This document shows, piece by piece, positions 8,989 to 16,978 of a stretch of DNA of 18,369 bases. The notes beneath the pieces were generated by a model. The model had not been told where the DNA came from. It was given only the letters and a program-made list of their open reading frames with translations, and did no database searches. Source of the stretch: Colimorpha sp045598945 (GTDB taxonomy: Bacteria; Bacteroidota; Bacteroidia; Bacteroidales; P3). The DNA is taken from the NCBI GenBank assembly GCA_045598945.1, contig JAZRVD010000151.1:1-18369 (forward strand), written 5' to 3'. A program made the translations under genes and the position numbers. The stretch's first letter is position 1. Each line of letters starts with the position of its first letter.

Positions 8989-9282
8989 TTAAGCGTTATA
9001 AAAATATTTGATAAAGACTATCATATATGCAACAAAAGTAACAAACAACGCCACAATAGCTCCTTTGGTAGCATTGAGGTATACCTTCTCCTTGGCATAG
9101 AAACGTACTATCAGCAAAGCGGGCAGCGCGGCGCCTGCATACCAGCTAAAGTGCTGCCACAGGCTCTCGCCAGCAACCAGCAGCGCCGTCGACAGCAAGA
9201 CAACATACGCCACTTCTGTCAAGACCACAGCCCACACGCCCACCTTGGCACTGTCTTTTTTTATATAATCCAATAGCTTCAT
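8989..9282 (-). CDS. Small three-helix membrane protein, function unknown
   Basis: I do not recognise the family of this 97-residue protein. It has a short charged N-terminus (MKLLDYIKKDSAK) and three hydrophobic segments at about 15-38, 46-60 and 72-95, so it should be an integral inner-membrane protein. A basic and acidic loop (YAKEKVYLNATKG) lies between segments 2 and 3. No catalytic motif is visible. It starts 2 bp after surE and ends 11 bp before lpxB, so it is almost certainly translated from the same message. Its position suggests a role linked to envelope or lipid A metabolism, but that is only context. Confidence 0.8.
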   Translation of the reverse strand: MKLLDYIKKDSAKVGVWAVVLTEVAYVVLLSTALLVAGESLWQHFSWYAGAALPALLIVRFYAKEKVYLNATKGAIVALFVTFVAYMIVFIKYFYNA

Positions 9283-9284
9283 AT

Positions 9285-10055
9285 CTAATTACACTTAGCG
9301 AAACGATGCTGCAAAGAGTCTATCACACCGTAGCTTGTATAATGCGGAGTGGTAGGGACAACGGTAACATAGCCCTGTTCGAGCAGCCTTATGTCGCACT
9401 CTGGATTTTCATCCTCGCATACAAACTTGCCCGTCATCCAATAGTATGGCCGGCCATACGGGTCGATCCTCTTTTCAAAAGAGTCAACCCACATACCTTT
9501 AGCCTCCTGGCACACCTTGACGCCTTTTATCTTGTCGGCACTAAGATATGGGATATTGACATTAAGCGACACATCGGCAGGCAGACCGTTAGCCAGCACA
9601 TCGGCAATGATGTCGTGGATATATGGAATACATGCCGAGAAATCAGCATCGTGATACTGGCTGAGCAAAGAGAAACCTATGGCATCGAAACCATTGGTGG
9701 TGCCCTCGATAACAGCCCCCATGGTGCCGCTATATATCACATTGACCGAAGCATTGCTACCATGATTGATGCCCGACAAGATAAGATTGGGACGACGCGG
9801 GCAAAAATGCTCGAGTGCTATCTTGGTACAGTCGACAGGCGTGCCGTCACAAGCATAAACCTCCACATTGTCGTCCTTGCTAATCTGACGGACACGCAGA
9901 GGGCGACTGGAAGTAAAAGAATGGCTCAAGCCAGAGGCATTATGCTCAGGTGCCACCACTACCACGTCGCCAAACTGACGAGCAACACTGGCAAGCACCT
10001 GTATGCCCTTGGCATAAAAACCATCATCATTGGTTATCAATATTAGTGGCGGCAT
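9285..10055 (-). CDS. surE: 5'/3'-nucleotidase SurE
   Basis: SurE is a metal-dependent nucleoside monophosphate phosphatase. The 256 residues show the family signature: ILITNDDGFYAKGI with N9, D10 and D11 at the metal site, VVAPEHNASGLSHS with S41 as the next ligand, and SGINHGSNASVNVIYSGTMGAV with N97. The C-terminus (GYVTVVPTTPHYTSYGVIDSL) also fits. Length matches the usual 250-260. It lies 9 bp after the DUF4340 gene and 2 bp before the small membrane protein. SurE next to lipid A genes is plausible for a Bacteroidota envelope cluster, though a mechanistic link is unproven. Confidence 0.95.
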   Translation of the reverse strand: MPPLILITNDDGFYAKGIQVLASVARQFGDVVVVAPEHNASGLSHSFTSSRPLRVRQISKDDNVEVYACDGTPVDCTKIALEHFCPRRPNLILSGINHGSNASVNVIYSGTMGAVIEGTTNGFDAIGFSLLSQYHDADFSACIPYIHDIIADVLANGLPADVSLNVNIPYLSADKIKGVKVCQEAKGMWVDSFEKRIDPYGRPYYWMTGKFVCEDENPECDIRLLEQGYVTVVPTTPHYTSYGVIDSLQHRFAKCN

Positions 10056-10064
10056 ACATTACTA

Positions 10065-11162
10065 TTATTTAGATACACCCACATTACCACCTAAAAAGAA
10101 GGAAGCCGGCTGAAGAATATTGTCGAAAGTATAATACTGTATCAACACCGTATCCTTGCTGTCGACAATAGCATACAGACGGTCGAGGTCGAAATTGCCC
10201 GACATTGCAGGGTCGGCAATGGCCTTCAACTCCTCCACATTGTTGTACTTTATATATGTCTTAACCTCATGGGTAACATTGTTGGTGTCGGTTATACGCA
10301 AGATGCTGCGAGGGGCATGGGCAAACGAGGAGTCCATAACGGCATTAGGCACAACTGCAGCATATTCGTCAAAATTGAGGTTATTCAAGGATATAAGCAA
10401 CTGAGCAACACGAGCAGTATCAAACACAGGGACAACAGTATGTGAATGAGTTAGCTCAAAACCAAAATTCTCACTATTCCTAAAGATAGCAAACGACTGT
10501 TCAGGAGCCTCGGTGATATCCAGTTCGACACGCTCTATCTCTCTTACATCGAGAGCCACAATACGATGGCTGCGCCAGACGTATGGAGATGTGGGAAAAC
10601 GAGGGCCAAGATGCCCACGAAAACCGGGTATACAGATAATGCAAGGCACCTTGTCGCCAGAACGATACATATAAGTAGACATCTGATCTTGTGTCTCACG
10701 GCCTACGAAATATGTAGTAACAAGTTTTTCGCGTTCAAACAATTGTATAGCCCCTCCAAACCAGTCGATGAGATACTTGTGCATATAGACTTCGACCTTG
10801 ACACTGCTTGAAGATATATCCTTGACAATATTAGCCAACGCATTCTTATTGACCTGTTGGCGTATACGCATGGTATTCAACGTCTCAAGGAGCATGTCTA
10901 CCATAGCCTCGCTGGCAGGGTACAGTCCATCTACAAGCCAGCTGCCCTCGCCCTCAGCGCCAGGCACACGTTGCAAGAGGACCTGCTGATTGTTTTTGTC
11001 GGCAAGGAAAATTTTGGTTACAGCATCTGTGTTGTCGATATGGTAGTCTTGATTGAAAGTGGAGTCCTTGCTACCTTTCACTGCCACAAGCAAAGCAACG
11101 ACGCCCATCAAAAGGACTATGGCAATGATATATATATTACGTTTTTTCTTTGTCATACTCAA
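10065..11162 (-). CDS. DUF4340-like membrane-anchored protein of the Gld-type transporter cluster
   Basis: The 365 residues start with a basic stretch (MSMTKKKRN) and one hydrophobic helix (about 10-28), followed by a large extracytoplasmic domain. The pattern of short beta-rich repeats (W-LVDG-YPASEAMVDMLLETL, VEVYM, YFVGRETQDQMSTYMY) is what I associate with DUF4340 proteins, which are often encoded next to GldG-like ABC transporter genes. It directly follows the gldG-like gene after 26 bp. The role is probably as an accessory to the GldF/GldG complex (inference). The start could be M1 or M3. The family assignment rests on recalled pattern and context. Confidence 0.65.
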   Translation of the reverse strand: MSMTKKKRNIYIIAIVLLMGVVALLVAVKGSKDSTFNQDYHIDNTDAVTKIFLADKNNQQVLLQRVPGAEGEGSWLVDGLYPASEAMVDMLLETLNTMRIRQQVNKNALANIVKDISSSSVKVEVYMHKYLIDWFGGAIQLFEREKLVTTYFVGRETQDQMSTYMYRSGDKVPCIICIPGFRGHLGPRFPTSPYVWRSHRIVALDVREIERVELDITEAPEQSFAIFRNSENFGFELTHSHTVVPVFDTARVAQLLISLNNLNFDEYAAVVPNAVMDSSFAHAPRSILRITDTNNVTHEVKTYIKYNNVEELKAIADPAMSGNFDLDRLYAIVDSKDTVLIQYYTFDNILQPASFFLGGNVGVSK

Positions 11163-11188
11163 AAAATATTGTTGAGAAAGAAGATTAA

Positions 11189-12946
11189 CTACTTGGTATA
11201 ATGCCTACGACGCAAAACGACGATGACAACGCCTGCCAGGATAATAATAATAGTAGGCAGTACCACATTAATAACTTGATATGCTGTGCGTTGTTCCTTG
11301 ACTTTCATCACGTCGAGCTTGCGCATCTTCACATCGCGCGAGCGAGTGGATAGGAAGCCTTCGCCACCCGTAAGATAGTCGACGGCATTGAGGAGAAACT
11401 CCTTGTTGGAGTACATAGTCTGAGTGTAGTGGTCGTAGCCCAGCGGATAGCCTGTGCCGTCCTGCATGTTGAAACGATTTTTGATGATATCGCCGTCGCT
11501 GACGACAATCATCTTGGTAGGCTCGCTCTCTGTACGGTAGCCCATAGCTGGCAGCTCGGTAAACTCCGGTGCCAGACGATTGCGCCACATAGACTTGAAT
11601 GTGCCTTCAAGCAAGACAGCGACAGGAACATTAGACTTATTGAACAAACGCTGGTCAAGCTCTCCCATATCCTGACGGGCATCGTTGAGGTCGATGATAA
11701 CTGGAGCATTCTTTATACGCGAATAGTCGGAAGTAGAGAGCAATACAGTTTTTTCTATATCATTATCTATAAGGTCGATGCTACTGCAGAAATCAGTCTT
11801 TATCAAATCAAGATTGCGTACAATAGGATGCTGTGCTGTAGGCACGATCTCCGGGAAGTAGAGCCAGGGGGTGAAGCTGATCTGAGGCTTGTCGCCCACC
11901 ATGCCGACAGTCATAGGTATAGGACGACAGCGGACATCCATGATAAGGTCTGCATTGACACGCACGCCATAGTTGAAAAACATCTCCTCAAGGTTGAGCG
12001 GCAGACGAGTGGCAATAGTCTGAGGATGATAGGCAAGGCTGTCCATATCGGCATCTAAGGCATCGACAACCCAAAGTATCTTGCCACCATACATGACATA
12101 CTGGTCGAGGATATACAAATCTCTATCTGAGAAGGGGGTACGGGGCTTAGCCACAACAAGCATGTCGAACTTGTTGTAGAACTTATACGATGAGTCGGCA
12201 TCGGACTTGGCATGAGCCGTCAAAGCATTGATCTGCCCGTCGATAGGGGCATAGTCCAAATCGTAATGCTCGTGCAAGGCGGACTCTATGTCATACATCA
12301 CGCCGCCGTCAAGCTCACCATGACCAACAACAAAGCCTATCAACGGACGCTTGGCTCTTGCCAGACCACGAATAGCATTGCTCAACACATATTCAAGACT
12401 CTGAATAGAATTGTTGAGCAGCTGATCTTCAGCCACAAACTTTTGATTTTGCAACAGCTGCACCGAGGTCTCGCGCCCCTTGTAGCTCACATCAGCCGCA
12501 GGTATAAGCACCTGTGTGGTACGTCCGGAGGCATTCTGCACTTGAATCTGAGTAGGTTGAATACCCTTCTGCATCAACTTTTGATAGAACACCTGACGTT
12601 CTTGAGGGTCATCGAAACTGTTAGGGTCTACAAATTCATAATCGATATAGCTGTTGTAGGCGCGAAACTGGTTGAGCATCTCCTTGGTCTCGTTTTGCAG
12701 ACGCTTGAAGTCGGCGGGAAACTCGCCTTCGAGATAGACGCGGAAGAGGACAGGCTCGTCGATTTTCTTCAGCAGCTCCTTTGTGGACTTAGACAAAGTA
12801 TAACGATGTTCGGAAGTGAGGTCGATACGAGCAAAAAGATAATATCCAATAACATTTAGAAAGATGACAATCAGCACCACAGCCCCCATCTCAATCCAAT
12901 CGCTACGGCGCTGGTCTTTTTTCTTATTGATAACCTGCTTTTTCAA
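11189..12946 (-). CDS. gldG: GldG-like ABC transporter auxiliary protein
   Basis: The 585 residues match gliding-type ABC transporter component GldG: a basic N-terminus, a membrane helix at about 19-39, then DLTSEHRYTLSKSTKELLKKIDEPVLFRVYLEGEFPADFKRLQNE, the typical start of the soluble domain. VLSNAIRGL, PLIGFVVGHGE and WVVDALDADMD follow, and a second membrane helix lies near 557-579 before a basic tail (RRRHYTK). This is the ABC_transp_aux layout. With GldF it would form a membrane complex energised by GldA, whose gene is not in this window. In Flavobacterium the complex is needed for gliding; many non-gliding Bacteroidales keep it with an unclear role. It follows gldF after 36 bp. Confidence 0.88.
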   Translation of the reverse strand: MKKQVINKKKDQRRSDWIEMGAVVLIVIFLNVIGYYLFARIDLTSEHRYTLSKSTKELLKKIDEPVLFRVYLEGEFPADFKRLQNETKEMLNQFRAYNSYIDYEFVDPNSFDDPQERQVFYQKLMQKGIQPTQIQVQNASGRTTQVLIPAADVSYKGRETSVQLLQNQKFVAEDQLLNNSIQSLEYVLSNAIRGLARAKRPLIGFVVGHGELDGGVMYDIESALHEHYDLDYAPIDGQINALTAHAKSDADSSYKFYNKFDMLVVAKPRTPFSDRDLYILDQYVMYGGKILWVVDALDADMDSLAYHPQTIATRLPLNLEEMFFNYGVRVNADLIMDVRCRPIPMTVGMVGDKPQISFTPWLYFPEIVPTAQHPIVRNLDLIKTDFCSSIDLIDNDIEKTVLLSTSDYSRIKNAPVIIDLNDARQDMGELDQRLFNKSNVPVAVLLEGTFKSMWRNRLAPEFTELPAMGYRTESEPTKMIVVSDGDIIKNRFNMQDGTGYPLGYDHYTQTMYSNKEFLLNAVDYLTGGEGFLSTRSRDVKMRKLDVMKVKEQRTAYQVINVVLPTIIIILAGVVIVVLRRRHYTK

Positions 12947-12982
12947 AACAAAAAAGATATAAGGTTAATAACGACAACAAAA

Positions 12983-13720
12983 CTATTTCTGCCATTTGCG
13001 ACTTTGCAAGACAAGCCGCGTAGCCATGAGAAAGATGACAATGACACTAAGATAATATAGCAAGTCGCGAGTGTCGATAACACCGCGGCTGATAGACTCA
13101 TAATGATGACGCATACCTAACGACTTGACAAAGAGGTCGGCATCGCCAAGGAAGCCCATACGATATATCGACTCGAAGCCAAGATAGCAAAAAGCGCTAA
13201 TCAATGCCGCAAGGATAAAAGCGACAATCTGATTGTTGGTCAGCGCGCTGCAGAAGATGCCTATGGCGACAAAAGCGGCGCCTAAAAACAGCAAGCCTAT
13301 ATACGACCCAAAGACACTGCCTGTATCGACATTGCCCACCGGGTCGCCAAGGGCGTAAACGCTAAAATACACCACCAACGTGGGCAGCAAGGAGATAAGC
13401 ACCAGCGTGGTGCCAGCCAGGAACTTAGACCAGATGATGGTCATCTCGCTCAAAGGCTTGGTGAGCAGCAACTCCATGGTGCCGTTCTTCTTCTCCTCAG
13501 CCAGCATACGCATAGTGATGGCAGGGATGAGAAAGAGATACAGAAAAGGCGCTACAAGGAAGAGACCGTCCATAGAGGCGTAGCCAAAGTCAAGGATATT
13601 GAAATCCGACCTGAACACCCACAGCATCAGTCCTATAAGCACCAGAAACACAGCAATGGTGAGATAGCCTATTGCAGAAGTGAAAAACGAAGATAACTCT
13701 TTTTTATATAACGGGAACAT
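12983..13720 (-). CDS. gldF: GldF-like ABC transporter permease
   Basis: The 245-residue protein is strongly hydrophobic with about six membrane segments. It begins MFPLYKKELSSFFTSAIGYLTIAVFL, the characteristic GldF opening, and contains MRMLAEEKKNGTMELLLTKPLSEMTIIWSKFLAG (about 67-100), the conserved cytoplasmic segment of ABC-2-type permeases. It is the permease partner of the GldG-like protein encoded just downstream. The gene starts 31 bp after the M28 gene stop, so it probably belongs to the same transcript. Length and topology are normal for the family. Confidence 0.9.
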   Translation of the reverse strand: MFPLYKKELSSFFTSAIGYLTIAVFLVLIGLMLWVFRSDFNILDFGYASMDGLFLVAPFLYLFLIPAITMRMLAEEKKNGTMELLLTKPLSEMTIIWSKFLAGTTLVLISLLPTLVVYFSVYALGDPVGNVDTGSVFGSYIGLLFLGAAFVAIGIFCSALTNNQIVAFILAALISAFCYLGFESIYRMGFLGDADLFVKSLGMRHHYESISRGVIDTRDLLYYLSVIVIFLMATRLVLQSRKWQK

Positions 13721-13751
13721 AGCAACTTTTTATTTTGCCAATGCATTTCAG

Positions 13752-15287
13752 TTAGTCGGCATCGATAGTAACACCATCACTATTGTGAAGGATGGCAGTC
13801 TTCTTCTCCACATCGAAACGGATATAGCGAGACTCCTCGGCACGCCCCTGATAGTCGCCATTGGAAAGCTGCAACACAGTATAATAAAGCAGTGTAGCTG
13901 TCTTTGCAACGTTCTGACGCTTGATATTTTCAGGAATATCTGAAGGCACATGGTCGTAACGGCTGCCGTTGAGGGTGGCAAGAGTGATAGAAGGTATGCC
14001 CACCTTGTCGAAAGCTACGGCATCGCCTTTTGGCGTGGTCTCGAAGCCATGAGCGGCAAACTGAGTGTACTTGTCGTCATTATCCATGGCGATACTATGC
14101 AAGACGGGATAATGGCCATTGCCCATAACGACAAGGCTGTCGCCATAGCCGACACTCTCTACATTGATAAAGGCGTCAATCCATTTCAAGTCAGGAAACG
14201 TCTGCACAAACACATTGCTGCCGATATGCCTATGCTCGCCACCGCTGAACAAGACAAAGAGGACACTTCTGCCGGGACGCACGTCGCCCTGTGTAAGCAG
14301 ACGCGCTGTCTCGAGCAACGACGCTACAGCACTGGCATTCTTGTCAGCACCAGGAAAGAGGCATGTCTCGCCCTGCATACCCATATGGTCGAGAGAGGCG
14401 CCCACCACTATCAGCTCTCGGTTGAGACGACGGTCGGAGCCTTTCAAGAGACCTACGACATTGGCAGTCTGCGCCATAGGGTTGTATTTTGCATTAACAT
14501 TAATGACAAAGCTCTTGTCGAGATGAAAAGAGACAGGCTTGCGTATGCTATCCATAACTTGCAGCACTGAGTCGATAGACATAGTCTCGCCTGCCAGCAA
14601 CGACTCACCGCAACGGCGCGTAGCCTGCAGGATAGGGAAAGTGGCAAGATGTGGACCCTCGCCGCAATACATCTGAGCCTGCACCTCGGCAGGATGGCAG
14701 CGCTTAGACATATTTACAGCCACCAGAGCCACGGCGCCATGGGCACGAGCCACGCGAGCCTTGTCGCGGAGGGTCAGATAGTTCTCCGTAACGCCCTGAG
14801 GCAGAAACGAAGGCACGCCAGTCAGCACCACAACGACCTTGCCCCTTGCGTCGACCTTGGCGTACTCGTTAAACACCGAGTTGTCGATACCATAGCCGCA
14901 GAACACTACGGGTGCGTCGGCATAGCCGCGTCCCGTCATAGAAGCGCAAGCGAAATCCCTGCCCAAGACATACTCTGTATACACATCGTTCTTATCGACA
15001 TACGACGACAAGGAGGCGTTTTCAACAACGTTGCACTCCACATCAAAGAGCATGTCTACCCAGCCAGCCTCTGAATAAGGCTGCACGCCATAGCCTGCCA
15101 GGACATCGCTGACATACTGGGCGGCATCGACAAAGCCTTGCGTGCCAGCCATACGGCCTTCATAACGCGAGGAGGCGAGATGACGAATATGTTTCATCAA
15201 CGTATCCGACAAAGCCTCTTGAGCAAAGGCTTGAATAGAGAAAGATAGTACAAAAAATAAGCCAAACAATACCTTTTTTGTTGCCAT
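13752..15287 (-). CDS. M28-family zinc peptidase-like protein, probably catalytically degenerate
   Basis: I use the ATG at 15287 (MATKKVLFGLFFVLSFSIQAFAQ, a clean signal peptide), giving 511 residues. The frame stays open to 15404 but would run through the promoter at 15363-15370. A PA-like insert lies around 110-240 (VVFCGYGIDN, GKVVVVLTGVP, HGAVALVAVN). The M28 domain follows: VVGASLDHMG, FPGADKNASAVASLLETARLL, FVLFSGGEHRHIGS, INVESVGYG, YDHVPSD. Compared with active M28 enzymes, the GAH(x)D histidine is Ser298, the first Glu of the EE pair (catalytic base) is Gly350, and the later Asp ligand is Glu377. Asp315, Glu351 and His446 remain. It may be a binding protein rather than a peptidase (inference). 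It heads the envelope cluster. Confidence 0.85.
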   Translation of the reverse strand: MATKKVLFGLFFVLSFSIQAFAQEALSDTLMKHIRHLASSRYEGRMAGTQGFVDAAQYVSDVLAGYGVQPYSEAGWVDMLFDVECNVVENASLSSYVDKNDVYTEYVLGRDFACASMTGRGYADAPVVFCGYGIDNSVFNEYAKVDARGKVVVVLTGVPSFLPQGVTENYLTLRDKARVARAHGAVALVAVNMSKRCHPAEVQAQMYCGEGPHLATFPILQATRRCGESLLAGETMSIDSVLQVMDSIRKPVSFHLDKSFVINVNAKYNPMAQTANVVGLLKGSDRRLNRELIVVGASLDHMGMQGETCLFPGADKNASAVASLLETARLLTQGDVRPGRSVLFVLFSGGEHRHIGSNVFVQTFPDLKWIDAFINVESVGYGDSLVVMGNGHYPVLHSIAMDNDDKYTQFAAHGFETTPKGDAVAFDKVGIPSITLATLNGSRYDHVPSDIPENIKRQNVAKTATLLYYTVLQLSNGDYQGRAEESRYIRFDVEKKTAILHNSDGVTIDAD

Positions 15288-15362
15288 AAGATATAGTAAT
15301 TTACCGTTAACCAACTGATAATAAAATAATAAGCATAATTCAACAGAATATGCCACAATAAA

Positions 15363-15370
15363 CAAAGATA
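15363..15370 (-). promoter_or_regulatory. Likely -7 promoter element for the M28-gldFG-surE-lpxB cluster
   Basis: TATCTTTG on the minus strand exactly fits the Bacteroidota -7 consensus. The usual TTTG -33 box is not present at the right distance, though the upstream stretch resembles the promoter at 6464-6495 (TGTTAAT-CATAAAAAAAA before TATCTTTG). Transcription would start near 15356, leaving a 5' leader of about 70 nt before the ATG at 15287. Confidence 0.5.
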
Positions 15371-15380
15371 CGTTTTTTTT

Positions 15381-15424
15381 ATGATTAACAGCCATAATAC
15401 ACAATATAACAAAAGCAGGTGTAC
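15381..15424. repeat. 44-bp dispersed repeat, copy A
   Basis: This segment matches 18000-18043 in the same orientation at 36 of 44 positions with no gaps. The best block is TATAACAAAAG followed by c/t AGGT. Both copies follow a T-run ending in ATGA. It overlaps the upstream side of the M28 promoter region, so part of the match may reflect promoter-like sequence. Confidence 0.7.
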
Positions 15425-15463
15425 AATTTGGTGATATAAAAACAGAAAAAAGATGGCGGCATT

Positions 15464-15631
15464 GACGACAAACACTCGTACTAAATCGACTTTATCATTA
15501 GCCGTGGACATAAGATTTGCCCCATCGAAGTAAAATCATCCGGGTACAAAAGACATGCCTCACTTGATGACTTCTGCGAAAAATATTCAAGTCGCATTCT
15601 CAACAGATACCTGATATACACCAAAGACATG
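15464..15631 (+). pseudogene. Remnant of a DUF4143-type AAA ATPase gene (C-terminal part)
   Basis: In the plus frame starting at 15464 the translation reads DDKHSY, a TAA stop at 15482-15484, then IDFIISRGHKICPIEVKSSG and on through HASLDDFCEKYSSRILNRYLIYTKDM. I recognise this as the C-terminal DUF4143 region of Bacteroidota ATP-binding proteins, where family members usually read Y-E-I-D-F, so the TAA probably arose from a GAA codon. The AAA ATPase domain is absent upstream. After 15631 the frame stays open to the TAG at 15722 but runs into the terminator hairpin and no longer resembles the family. It is the only plus-strand coding remnant in the window. Confidence 0.7.
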
Positions 15632-15686
15632 CCAATGAAAGGACAGAAGAAAGAGAAGAAAGCAAATATAGCTTGCATCGTAATGC

Positions 15687-15720
15687 AAAAACAGCCGCGA
15701 GATGAACTGCGGCTGTTTTT
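15687..15720 (-). terminator. Strong, probably bidirectional, intrinsic terminator
   Basis: AAAAACAGCCGC (15687-15698) and GCGGCTGTTTTT (15709-15720) form a perfect 12-bp inverted repeat around a 10-nt loop, with a GC core and a U-run on either strand. It lies 44 nt after the minus-strand stop of the BspA-like gene at 15764, so its main job is probably to end that transcript before the spacer and M28 promoter. Confidence 0.85.
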
Positions 15721-15763
15721 GTAGTATGGTTATTGCACAATGCCATATCATACGGACGCTGTG

Positions 15764-16888
15764 CTAACGGAGCATGACCACACGTTGGGCCTTGCTGTCG
15801 CCAACCTGCACGAAGTAGATGCCGGTAGAGGGGACGGCGAAAGTGAACGTGTTGGGGCAGTGCTGCTGCATGGCTATTGGCATGCCCTGCACGTTGTAGA
15901 CCGTTACCCTCTGGTTGTCAGCGCCTGTAACGGTGATGCCGTTGGCAGAGGAATAGATGCTAAATGCAGCATTCTGCACGTCGACTATGCCCTCTGTGCC
16001 GCCACCTTCACCACCTTGGTCGCCACCGCCTTCACCGCCGCCTTCACCCGATGTGAGGACGAAATAGGCCACAAGGGCTGTATCCTGATTTACCGTCAGG
16101 GAGTATGGGTTCTGTGTGCTGCCGTTGCTCCAATGGTCGAAGCGATAGCCTGTATTAGCCACGGCATACAACACAGCTTGAGGGGCAGTGCAAGAAGGGT
16201 TGGTAAGGATCTGCACAACGCCCTTGCTGTCGTTCTCCGACACAGCGGAGAAGGTTGCAGCACCAGACTCAATAAAATTAGAGAAATAACTCCAGCGCGA
16301 ATAATACGATGCCGAGCAGACGCAAGGGATATAGATAGGTATGGTGCTTGAAATCTCGCTGAAAGCATCTGATGATAACGTAGGAGCCGTAGTGCCCATG
16401 GCATGTATCTCTGCAATATTTTTGCAGCCTTTGAAAATATCACTGCCAATGGAAGTTATCGAACTTCCTATCGTTAACGACGTCAGGCCGGTACAATCTC
16501 TGAAAGCACTCTTTCCAATAGTATTTACTGAATTACCTATCGTTAACGAGGTAATGCTGATGCAACCATTGAAAGCATAATCTCCAATGGATGTTACGGA
16601 GTTGGGGATCGTTACCGATGTCAGGCTGGTGCAATAAAAGAAAGCACACTCTCCAATGGAGGTTACGGGATAGCCATCGATAGACGAGGGAATAGTCAAA
16701 GCACCTGTCGGCATGGTGTAACCTGACCAATCTGGTGAATAAGTACCCCCTCCTGGAGCGACAATAACTGCCTTGTTATCGACAATCTTATAGTAGATGT
16801 TGCCTACGCCGGGGATGTTGTAGGCTGTCTGCGCAACAGTCGCCAACGAGGCGACAAGCAACGCAAAGAAAAAGATAAGTCTTTTCAT
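15764..16888 (-). CDS. Secreted BspA-like leucine-rich-repeat protein with type IX secretion tail
   Basis: The 374 residues carry a signal peptide (about 1-19, ending ATVAQ). Four to five BspA/TpLRR (LRR_5) repeats of 23 residues span about 64-180, for example VTSIGECAFFYCTSLTSVTI and VTSIGDYAFNGCISITSLTI. Residues about 222-277 resemble a divergent InlB B-repeat (YAVANTGYRFDHWSNGSTQNPYSLTVNQDTALVAYF). A Gly/Glu linker at 280-300 leads to a C-terminal domain (VTVYNVQGMPIAM, GIYFVQVGDSKAQRVVMLR) typical of type IX secretion sorting tails. It is thus probably exported and cell-surface attached; BspA proteins bind host or matrix proteins, but the ligand here is unknown. No consensus promoter is clear in the 90-bp upstream gap. 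Confidence 0.88.
   Translation of the reverse strand: MKRLIFFFALLVASLATVAQTAYNIPGVGNIYYKIVDNKAVIVAPGGGTYSPDWSGYTMPTGALTIPSSIDGYPVTSIGECAFFYCTSLTSVTIPNSVTSIGDYAFNGCISITSLTIGNSVNTIGKSAFRDCTGLTSLTIGSSITSIGSDIFKGCKNIAEIHAMGTTAPTLSSDAFSEISSTIPIYIPCVCSASYYSRWSYFSNFIESGAATFSAVSENDSKGVVQILTNPSCTAPQAVLYAVANTGYRFDHWSNGSTQNPYSLTVNQDTALVAYFVLTSGEGGGEGGGDQGGEGGGTEGIVDVQNAAFSIYSSANGITVTGADNQRVTVYNVQGMPIAMQQHCPNTFTFAVPSTGIYFVQVGDSKAQRVVMLR
16446..16690. repeat. 69-bp tandem repeats encoding the LRR units
   Basis: The word CCAAT(a/g)G on the plus strand recurs at 16446, 16515, 16584 and 16653, exactly 69 bp apart, matching 23-residue LRR units. DNA identity remains visible between units (CTATCGTTAACGA is shared by two), so the repeats have diverged only moderately and could gain or lose units by recombination. 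Confidence 0.85.
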
Positions 16889-16978
16889 AAGTTTGATGTT
16901 TTAGTTTTTGATAAAATCTACAAAATGGAAATTTTCTCGCATAGTGCAAAGAACACTATATGAAAAAAAACATACAGG

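Noticed and set aside
16889..16978. Consensus promoter for the BspA-like gene
   Set aside because: GTTCTTTG and TAGATTTT each miss the -7 consensus and neither has a -33 box at the right distance.
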